The position numbers were made by a program, and so were the translations under genes. The notes beneath the pieces are model-generated. The model was not told the origin of the DNA. It worked only from the letters and a program-made list of their open reading frames with translations, and did no database searches. Shown piece after piece: positions 18,350 to 25,278 of a DNA stretch of 64,000 nt. The stretch is from Listeria_A hofi (GTDB lineage Bacteria > Bacillota > Bacilli > Lactobacillales > Listeriaceae): contig NZ_CAUYTL010000010.1 of assembly GCF_963575615.1 (NCBI RefSeq), positions 30,800-94,799 of the forward strand, written 5' to 3'. Positions within the stretch are counted from its first letter, which is position 1. Each line of letters opens with the position of its first letter.

Positions 18350-19762
18350 GTTTTTATCTAAGTAATGTGAAATGTAAATAGGGGTTATAGATGAGAATCC
18401 AGAGATGCCCCCTTCGTTTTTATCTAAGTAATGTGAAATGTAAATAGCGACATACCAGTTATAGCTCCTACAGAGTTTGATGTTTTTATCTAAGTAATGT
18501 GAAATGTAAATTCATTTCTTAATACAAATTCATCTATGCTAAGCCATCGTTTTTATCTAAGTAATGTGAAATGTAAATTTGTCCATATGTGATATAATGG
18601 TCACGAGGTTTGGGTTTTTATCTAAGTAATGTGAAATGTAAATAAGAAAATCAAGAAAGTGCTCTAAAAGACATTTTGTTTTTATCTAAGTAATGTGAAA
18701 TGTAAATTCAGCATAAGGAGGAATAATAGATGTCAAAGTTTAAGTTTTTATCTAAGTAATGTGAAATGTAAATTCATTTCCTGAATCATTTTTTCTTTTA
18801 CTGCCTCTGTTTTTATCTAAGTAATGTGAAATGTAAATCCGTTCCCGTTTATTTCTTTTGATAATTGTGTACAAGTTTTTATCTAAGTAATGTGAAATGT
18901 AAATAAGAAATCAAATGTGCTATTTTGGAAACGGACAATGGTTTTTATCTAAGTAATGTGAAATGTAAATGATTGTCGTCATACTTCGAAAGTTCTTCGA
19001 TTAGTTGTTTTTATCTAAGTAATGTGAAATGTAAATATGGGTTGGACAAAATACAGTTAAACTCCCATTATTGTTTTTATCTAAGTAATGTGAAATGTAA
19101 ATAGTACTCTTGTATTTTCTTTTTGGCTCTTTCTACAGTTTTTATCTAAGTAATGTGAAATGTAAATCGAAATTTCTAAACACAACTGATTTTCACTTTC
19201 AAGTTTTTATCTAAGTAATGTGAAATGTAAATTTTACCAGAAAGGTGTAGGCGGTATGAATGAGGGGGCGTTTTTATCTAAGTAATGTGAAATGTAAATT
19301 ACAGACAGCGAGATAGCAAACAGGTGGGGTGTTACCGTTTTTATCTAAGTAATGTGAAATGTAAATAGTTGTCAATCAGTACTACAAAGCTGAGAACTGC
19401 GTTTTTATCTAAGTAATGTGAAATGTAAATCAAAAGAATTTCGGAAGGCTTGGCGCTACAATTGTAGGTTTTTATCTAAGTAATGTGAAATGTAAATTGG
19501 GAAGCTTCGTAACAGGAAGTAAGGAGCCATCTTGTTTTTATCTAAGTAATGTGAAATGTAAATCATAAGTACACATACTGCTGGAATTGCGAAAAACGAC
19601 TGTTTTTATCTAAGTAATGTGAAATGTAAATAGTTTTTCAACGCATAGCTCGGTTCGTTTTCATTCGTTTTTATCTAAGTAATGTGAAATGTAAATATTC
19701 ATGTCACTGGGACACGTATGTTTCTTTGATGTGTTTTTATCTAACAAGCTGAAACACAAAGA
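18350..19762 (+). CRISPR. CRISPR array, 21 identical repeats plus 1 degenerate, no cas genes in window
   Basis: Thirty-base repeats beginning GTTTTTATCTAAG and ending TGTGAAATGTAAAT start at 18350, 18416, 18482, 18549, 18614, 18678, 18744, 18809, 18875, 18941, 19007, 19073, 19138, 19203, 19270, 19337, 19401, 19468, 19534, 19602 and 19667, all identical. A 22nd at 19733 keeps only the first 12 bases and a few others. There are 21 spacers of 34-38 bases, all different. The 3' handle resembles the Listeria type I-B repeat, which suggests plus-strand transcription with the leader at the left. No cas gene lies anywhere in the 64 kb. Two spacers contain what look like gene starts (ribosome site plus ATG). 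Confidence 0.98.
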
Positions 19763-19905
19763 AATTATTACCATAAAAACAGCTCAAAAAAACTTTTAGT
19801 TGCGTTTCCCCTTAGTATTGTGTAATCTGAATAAGGAAGCTTTGTGGCAGATAGAGGCGTGATGTTCCGAATTCCAAAGAAGCAATTTATAAAGGTGGGA
19901 TCGAT

Positions 19906-20025
19906 ATGAAAAAAGAAAAACCAGTATGAACGAATCTATTTACAATGATGATATATAAAGTAGCACTAGTCTTTCTCGGAATCATTTCGTGCATCATTTA
20001 TGTCTTTGCTAAAAAGAAAGATTAA
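19906..20025 (+). pseudogene. Tiny membrane protein ORF with in-frame TGA
   Basis: AAGGTGGG precedes ATG 19906, which reads MKKEKPV and then TGA at 19927-19929. The same frame continues TNLFTMMIYKVALVFLG and a hydrophobic helix to KKKD at 20025. It is either a broken 39-residue single-span protein or a 26-residue protein starting at ATG 19945, which has no clear ribosome site. No family is recognised. It lies between the CRISPR array and a hairpin terminator. Confidence 0.4.
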
Positions 20026-20040
20026 TTAGAAAAAATATCC

Positions 20041-20097
20041 AATCCGCTGTTATGCACGTAACCTCGAAGTTATTTGTGTCACGGTGGATTTTTTTAT
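20041..20097 (+). terminator. Possible terminator
   Basis: An imperfect stem joins AATCC with GGATT and an inner GTAAC with GTTAT, followed by a run of seven T. It would end transcripts from the tiny ORF. Confidence 0.45.
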
Positions 20098-20116
20098 GTA
20101 TAAGTAGTATTTATAA

Positions 20117-20147
20117 TTGACTTGGAGTCCACTTCATGGTTTAAACT
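20117..20147 (+). promoter_or_regulatory. Second MerR-type promoter
   Basis: TTGACT (20117-20122) and TAAACT (20142-20147) are 19 bases apart. The spacer opens with the imperfect palindrome TGGAGTCCACTTCA (20123-20136), which differs from the operator at 8738 at only two positions. It drives the CMD-family gene at 20181. Confidence 0.72.
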
Positions 20148-20180
20148 TTACCTATTAGCCAAAAATAGGAGGGATTACAG

Positions 20181-20537
20181 TTGTCTACCAGTAAAAAAGA
20201 GTGGGTAAATCGCAATCAGTTATTTCTGAACGGGAAATCTAGATTAAAAGAAACAGATTCTGAACTCAGCGCACTTTTCAATCATTTTGTGTTTGATGAA
20301 GTCTTGCAATATACGCAATTTACAATCAAACAACGAATGAAAGTGACGCTCGCTACTTTAATCACAATGCAGTGCGTGAACGAATTCAAAATAATGCTAA
20401 ACGCGGCTTTTGACATTGGCGTGACTCCAATTGAGGCAAAAGAAATCGTCTATCAGACTGTGCGATATATCGGACTTAGAAAAGTATTTGATTTTTCACA
20501 AGTAACGAATGATGTTCTGATAAAAAGAGGGATATGA
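20181..20537 (+). CDS. Carboxymuconolactone decarboxylase (AhpD-like) family protein
   Basis: 118-residue all-helical protein of the CMD/AhpD fold. The helix QRMKVTLATLITMQCVNEFKI and the following AAFDIGVTPIEAKEIVYQTV are the family core. Only one cysteine sits where AhpD peroxidases have C-x-x-C, so it is unlikely to be an AhpD-type peroxidase. It starts with TTG at 20181 after AGGAGGG. The promoter is of MerR type; in B. subtilis the CMD gene yraC lies in the aldehyde-responsive AdhR regulon, which suggests, without proving, a carbonyl-stress role here. Confidence 0.75.
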   Translation: MSTSKKEWVNRNQLFLNGKSRLKETDSELSALFNHFVFDEVLQYTQFTIKQRMKVTLATLITMQCVNEFKIMLNAAFDIGVTPIEAKEIVYQTVRYIGLRKVFDFSQVTNDVLIKRGI

Positions 20538-20582
20538 ATAAGCACATATCGCAATAAAACTATTATTAAAAGGAGCATACAA

Positions 20583-21161
20583 ATGAAAAAAACACTTTAT
20601 CTCATGCGTCACGGTCAAACATTATTTAATGTAAGAAAAAAAATACAAGGTTTTTGCGATGCGCCATTGACGGAATCAGGCATTAACCAAGCGAAAATAG
20701 CGAGCGAATATTTCCAGGAGAATGGGATTGTTTTTGATCAGGCCTATAGTTCCATGTCGGAACGAGCTTGCGACACGTTAGAATTAATCACTGACATGGA
20801 TTACAAACGCCTAAAAGGGCTGAAAGAATGGAATTTTGGAACATTCGAAGGTGAAAGTGAAGACTTGAATCCGCCGTTACCGTATGGAGATTTTTTTGCA
20901 GGATTCGGAGGAGAGCGAGAAATGGATTTTCGCGTGCGGCTTGTTGAGACAATGGAATCAATGATGAACCAAGAAAATCACAATACTGTTTTGGCAGTTT
21001 CTCACGGTGCTGCTTGTGCTCAGTTCGCCCGAAATTGGGAAAATCGTAGTGAAATCGGAAAAATCACCGGTTTGAAAAACTGCTGCATCTTGAAATTCGA
21101 ATACGAAAATGGTGAATTCACGCTCGTCAGCTTTATAAATCACGATTTTGCAAAAGCCTAG
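20583..21161 (+). CDS. Histidine phosphatase family protein
   Basis: Branch-1 histidine phosphatase (phosphoglycerate-mutase-like), 192 residues. The phosphate-accepting histidine is in YLMRHGQTLFNVRKKIQG near residue 9, the acid/base residue in LKEWNFGTFEG near residue 82, and the second histidine in AVSHGAACA near residue 141. AAAGGAG precedes the ATG. Substrates of the family range from 2-phosphoglycerate to sugar phosphates, and none can be chosen from sequence. It follows the CMD gene by 45 bases and may share its MerR-type promoter. Confidence 0.88.
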   Translation: MKKTLYLMRHGQTLFNVRKKIQGFCDAPLTESGINQAKIASEYFQENGIVFDQAYSSMSERACDTLELITDMDYKRLKGLKEWNFGTFEGESEDLNPPLPYGDFFAGFGGEREMDFRVRLVETMESMMNQENHNTVLAVSHGAACAQFARNWENRSEIGKITGLKNCCILKFEYENGEFTLVSFINHDFAKA

Positions 21162-21215
21162 CCAATCTCTTCGCAAATTTTCCGGTTTTCAGCTATACTT
21201 AAACAGGAGAAACAT

Positions 21216-22220
21216 ATGAAGAAGGGAAGTTTTGTTATGAAGCTTGGTATTATGGGAACGAATTGGATTACAGATGCCTTTGTAGAAGGCGCGATTAACT
21301 CAGGAGAATGGGAACTAAATGCGGTTTATTCACGTACATTGGAAAAAGCATATGCCTTTGGTGAAAAATATAAAGTTGCGAATTATTTTGATGATGTTGA
21401 AAAGATGGCGAGTTCAGACGTTATCGATGCGGTTTATATTGCGTCACCAAACGCGATGCACTACGAACACGCATTACATTTCTTACGTAACAAAAAACAT
21501 GTCATCGTTGAAAAACCGATTTTTTCAACGGTTGCAGAACTAGAAGATGCGCATAAAGTAGCGAAAGAAAATGGCGTCTATCTTTTCGAAGCTGCTCGCC
21601 ATATTCAAGAACCTAACTTTAAAATTTTGCAAGATAGCATCCAAAAAGTCGGAAAGCTTCACGGCGCGACACTTGCTTACATGAACTATTCTTCACGTTA
21701 TGATAACGTACTTGCTGGTGAAGAGCCAAATATTTTCTCGCTGAATTTTTCTGGTGGTTCGTTAGTTGACTTAGGCGTTTACCCAATGTATACGGCAGTT
21801 GCGCTATTTGGCGTTCCTGAAAAAGCAACTTATTTTGCGACAAAACTGCGCACAGATGTTGATGGAGGCGGCCCAGTTATTTTTGAATATCCTGATTTCA
21901 CGGTTACTATTTTGCAAGCAAAAATGTCGCAATCATTCTTACCAAGTGAAATATACGGCGAAAAAGGCACGCTCGTACTCGACCCATTAACAGGCATTAA
22001 GAGCATCCAATACGCGGATAACCATACGAAAGAAATCGAGGAATTAGCAATGTCCACCATTCCAAATGACATGGAATTCGAAGCAACCGAATTTGCCAGA
22101 ATCATCACGGAAAACGACAAATTGGCGTATGAAGACCTAGAAGACTTAAGCAAAGCAGTTTTACAAATCTCAAATGACCTGCGTCACCAAAATGGTATTT
22201 GGTACAAAGTCGAAAAATAG
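21216..22220 (+). CDS. Gfo/Idh/MocA-family oxidoreductase
   Basis: NAD(P)-dependent oxidoreductase of the Gfo/Idh/MocA family, 334 residues. The N-terminal Rossmann fold reads MKLGIMGTNWIT. The catalytic-domain signature EKPIFSTVAELEDAHKVAKE near residue 104 contains the conserved E-K-P, and GGSLVDLGVYPMY near residue 188 is a family hallmark. ATG 21216 has AGGAGA in good position, but ATG 21237 gives the canonical family start, so seven residues are uncertain. The substrate is probably a sugar or polyol derivative. Confidence 0.87.
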   Translation: MKKGSFVMKLGIMGTNWITDAFVEGAINSGEWELNAVYSRTLEKAYAFGEKYKVANYFDDVEKMASSDVIDAVYIASPNAMHYEHALHFLRNKKHVIVEKPIFSTVAELEDAHKVAKENGVYLFEAARHIQEPNFKILQDSIQKVGKLHGATLAYMNYSSRYDNVLAGEEPNIFSLNFSGGSLVDLGVYPMYTAVALFGVPEKATYFATKLRTDVDGGGPVIFEYPDFTVTILQAKMSQSFLPSEIYGEKGTLVLDPLTGIKSIQYADNHTKEIEELAMSTIPNDMEFEATEFARIITENDKLAYEDLEDLSKAVLQISNDLRHQNGIWYKVEK

Positions 22221-22232
22221 CCTCTAACTTAG

Positions 22233-22309
22233 ATAAATCGGCGACAAGCGCTCGATTTGTGTAAAGCGTAATCTTCGTCCTACCTATAGATGGGTTGGGC
22301 GTTTTCTTT
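22233..22309 (+). repeat. Intergenic element C with terminator, intact copy
   Basis: It begins with ATAAATCGGCGACAAGCGCT and contains the hairpin AAATCG/CGATTT (22235-22256). It ends in a strong terminator pairing CGTCCTACCTA with TGGGTTGGGCG, then TTTTCTTT. A second copy lies at 31665-31994 but is split by an insertion. It may be a small RNA with its own terminator or a mobile terminator for the oxidoreductase gene. Confidence 0.6.
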
Positions 22310-22398
22310 GCCTAATAGCTTCAAATCAGGGTTTTGTTGATTTTCTGGAAACGTGGTATGATAAGAGTATCGAATTTAGAGGGAAAAAGGAGTTTATT

Positions 22399-23535
22399 AT
22401 GACGAGAAAAGAAGTACCTGAGATTTGGGGCGAGCAGTGGGAAGTCCATAAATATGAAACGATGACAGAAATTCAGCAGCACTTGTACGAGCCGATTAAA
22501 GAAGGTAAAGATGTCATCGCAGTTTCACCGACAGGAACCGGGAAAACAGTTGCCTATTCCTTACCAGCCATCGAAAAATTAGAAGTCAAACCGCATACAC
22601 AATGGCTTATTTTAGCACCATCACATGAGTTAGTTATGCAAATTGCAGACGTTGTGCGTTCATGGTTGCCCGCGGGATTGAAAGTCATCGGTATCATCGG
22701 GAGTGCCAATATCAAGCGCCAAATCGATAACCTGAAGAAAAAACCACAAGTCATTGTTGGTTCACCTGGTCGCGTTTTGGAACTTATTAAGCAAAAGAAA
22801 ATCAAGATGCATGAAGTCAAAATGATTACGCTTGATGAATGTGATCAATTGTTGATTCGTGAAAATGTTCCAACTGTGCTCGAAATCGTGAATAGTGCTA
22901 TGCGTGATCGTCAATTAGTAATGGCATCAGCAACGAAATTGGACGATCCAATGATGTTTTACCGCAATAGTGAGATTGAGCCAGTGATGATTGAAGCAAA
23001 AGCCGAAGAGAGTAACGCCAATGTGAACCACCTTTATATGGATGTGGAGCAGCCTCGTGACAAAGCTATATTGCTACGTCGAATTTCCAACGTAGAAGGG
23101 ATGCATGCGCTCGTTTTCGTGAAAGATAAAGTTCGGATGGATATTATTTTGGAGAAATTGCAATATGATGGAGTTGCAGCTGCCGGAATTCATGGTGAAG
23201 TGAACAAAGAAAAGCGCAAAAAGTACTTAGCTGCCTTCAAAAAAGCAGAATTGACATATTTAATCGTAACCGATGTAGCAGCGCGCGGTTTGGACATTCC
23301 AGACTTACCATTCGTTATTCATTGCGATGTGGCGATGGATGCGAAACAATATACGCACCGCTCTGGTCGAACTGGCCGGATGGGTAAATCAGGTACGGTT
23401 CTCTCGTTTGCCAATGAGCGCGAAGCTCGGACATTACGTCAATATTTGAAGGAATTGAACAAAGATCCGATTAAAGTTCGCTATTACGAAGGCGTCTTGA
23501 CGGATGATTTTGAAAGTAAAGCAAAGCGTAAATAA
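22399..23535 (+). CDS. cshC: DEAD-box-family RNA helicase (CshC/YfmL-like)
   Basis: ATP-dependent RNA helicase of 378 residues, core only, the size of B. subtilis YfmL. The Q-motif region MTEIQQHLYEPI, Walker A SPTGTGKTVAYS (near residue 41), SAT (MASATK) and motif VI HRSGRTGRMG (near residue 329) are all present. Motif II is DECD instead of DEAD. AAAAAGGAG precedes the ATG. In L. monocytogenes the helicase lmo1722 lies just before the LevR-type gene lmo1721, matching the order here, and such helicases aid growth in the cold. A strong hairpin follows. The symbol rests on position. Confidence 0.88.
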   Translation: MTRKEVPEIWGEQWEVHKYETMTEIQQHLYEPIKEGKDVIAVSPTGTGKTVAYSLPAIEKLEVKPHTQWLILAPSHELVMQIADVVRSWLPAGLKVIGIIGSANIKRQIDNLKKKPQVIVGSPGRVLELIKQKKIKMHEVKMITLDECDQLLIRENVPTVLEIVNSAMRDRQLVMASATKLDDPMMFYRNSEIEPVMIEAKAEESNANVNHLYMDVEQPRDKAILLRRISNVEGMHALVFVKDKVRMDIILEKLQYDGVAAAGIHGEVNKEKRKKYLAAFKKAELTYLIVTDVAARGLDIPDLPFVIHCDVAMDAKQYTHRSGRTGRMGKSGTVLSFANEREARTLRQYLKELNKDPIKVRYYEGVLTDDFESKAKRK

Positions 23536-23590
23536 AAAACCTGTAGAATGAGTCGCATCAACATGAAGTGCCTCATTCTACAGGTTTTAT
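23536..23590 (+). terminator. Helicase terminator (probably bidirectional)
   Basis: AAAACCTGTAGAATGAG and CTCATTCTACAGGTTTT are perfect 17-base arms (23536-23552 and 23572-23588). They end in T-rich sequence on the plus strand and A-rich sequence on the other side, so they could also stop the minus-strand pair. Confidence 0.9.
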
Positions 23591-23659
23591 TTATACTCGG
23601 AATGGAGGATTGCAAGGAGTCGAGACTTCCACTCTCCTCTATATACCTTGATGAAAATA

Positions 23660-24493
23660 TTAATTAAATTCTGAACCCTGTTTGTTTTTTAAAGTCAAGT
23701 CTACCTGATTTTGTGAGATATCTATTAACCCCATATAAGTAGCATTGGATAGGAAAATTTTAGCTTCATCTTTAATTAGATAGTCTATTTTCGGTTTAAT
23801 TAAATACCATGAGTATTTATTATCGTTTACATCAATCGATGTAGACAGTTCCTTTGAAAATGTATTGTTAGGGGCTATCTCAATATTATCAGACAAAATA
23901 GATAGTGCATCAGTTTTAGCGTAGATATCTTTGATAAAAATTGTCGACTCTTTATTATCATTTGCGATGCTTAAAAGGTACTTTGTTACATCACTTTGAA
24001 TCCCCACAGTATTACCAAATAACGAAAGGTCATCATCAGATGAGTCTAGAACTTCAAATATGAAATTGCCTATACTCACGGTAATAGTTTTTTTTGATGT
24101 GACAATTGTTAATTCTTTGATTGGATAGTTTCCCAGGGAGCTGAAACTTATATCAAAATTGAATGAATTTACATTCGTATCTTCATCAAAAACATAATCA
24201 CCAGTAATATTTGTAAATTCAGCGTTAATCGAGCTATCGTTGAAAGAAATTGATTCAACATCAGCTATGTTAGTATCCCCATATAGAAATGGTATACTTA
24301 GTGAAAAAACCTCATCTTTATTTAGTGAAACATAGCCATTCCCTTGCATGAAAATAGGGTTTACTATAGTTTGTTTTTTTCTGCTAGCTAGTTCATCAGT
24401 ATCACTTTTATTTGCAAAAAATAATGCTGATAGTAGGACTATAGTAAAGATTAAAGCAATGAATATTATTTTTCTATTGCGTCTAGAACTCAT
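23660..24493 (-). CDS. Unidentified exported, membrane-anchored protein
   Basis: 277 residues. Arg/Lys-rich start MSSRRNRK, then one hydrophobic helix (about residues 9-28) without a clear cleavage site, so the rest is probably held outside the cell by an N-terminal anchor. The outer part is rich in Ser, Asn, Ile and Asp with alternating beta-strand patterns and no cysteine. I do not recognise a family. The start overlaps the stop of the upstream secreted-protein gene by four bases (ATGA), so the two are coupled and presumably work together. Confidence 0.6.
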   Translation of the reverse strand: MSSRRNRKIIFIALIFTIVLLSALFFANKSDTDELASRKKQTIVNPIFMQGNGYVSLNKDEVFSLSIPFLYGDTNIADVESISFNDSSINAEFTNITGDYVFDEDTNVNSFNFDISFSSLGNYPIKELTIVTSKKTITVSIGNFIFEVLDSSDDDLSLFGNTVGIQSDVTKYLLSIANDNKESTIFIKDIYAKTDALSILSDNIEIAPNNTFSKELSTSIDVNDNKYSWYLIKPKIDYLIKDEAKIFLSNATYMGLIDISQNQVDLTLKNKQGSEFN

Positions 24494-25005
24494 TGATATT
24501 TAACATAAATATAGGAATCAACTGGAACCGTTGGAGTAACTCTATAGGTTTTTGTTTGATAGCTATACTTGTTTGTGTTTGTTTCATAAAATTTATATTT
24601 TGTAGTATCGTCATAAGTGTGTTTTTTGTATTTTACATCAAAAGCTAATTTAGAATTTTTAGAACTGTTAGCTGGAATAGTTGTTCCTATGCTACTCTTT
24701 GTAGTTCTAGTATTATTGTAAGAGAAGTTAGCCTTCAACCATTTAAGCCCTGCAGTAGATATATTAGCGCTTACAGAAGATGTTGCTGTAACACTTTTAG
24801 AAACTGTATATTTATTTGCTTTTGCCCACGATGTTGTTAGGTAAGAATGAAACTTTCTTTCATATGTTGTGCTACTTTTTGATACCATAGAATGTGAAAC
24901 GGCACCCATATTTTGTAATTGTGCATTGGCTGGTGTTGCATTCAAAGAAACTGCCATTGTTAGGACCAAGGTGAATGCCACGGAGCCCAAAATTATTTTT
25001 TTCAT
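24490..25005 (-). CDS. Unidentified secreted protein, beta-rich
   Basis: 171 residues with a classical signal peptide: MKK, hydrophobic core to about residue 22, probable cleavage after ANA at residue 28. The mature part is rich in Ser, Thr, Lys and Tyr. It contains ATSSVSANISTAGL and, later, GTTIPANSSKNSKLAFDV, an arrangement of alternating strands before a T-I-P-A-x-S turn. This vaguely recalls aerolysin/MTX-like and other beta-pore or adhesion domains; that is impression, not identification. GAGGGAAT precedes the ATG. It is the first gene of a two-gene unit, flanked by the helicase and the LevR-type gene. Confidence 0.62.
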   Translation of the reverse strand: MKKIILGSVAFTLVLTMAVSLNATPANAQLQNMGAVSHSMVSKSSTTYERKFHSYLTTSWAKANKYTVSKSVTATSSVSANISTAGLKWLKANFSYNNTRTTKSSIGTTIPANSSKNSKLAFDVKYKKHTYDDTTKYKFYETNTNKYSYQTKTYRVTPTVPVDSYIYVKYQ

Positions 25006-25214
25006 GATAAAATTCCCTCTTTTCTTAATATGTGTTTGTAAAATATTTACTAGCTAGCGGTACTATTATATCATTTTGTAGAAGCATAAGGCAATAGAAA
25101 TAACGGGTTATTGAAATTTATTTGCTATTTAGGTAATCATAATACAAAGTGTGAACCATCTTTCATACTCTTTGAGGCATGAATCGAATTTTACAACCTG
25201 TTGACTTTTTTAGT

Positions 25215-25244
25215 TTGCCGAATGACCTTTGTTACAGGTATAAT
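25215..25244 (+). promoter_or_regulatory. Probable promoter of the LevR-type gene
   Basis: TTGCCG (25215-25220) and TATAAT (25239-25244) are separated by 18 bases, about 35 bases before the ATG at 25279. Confidence 0.5.
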
Positions 25245-25278
25245 AGAAGAATAGAGCTTTTAGTAAGGAGTCGGGGAC

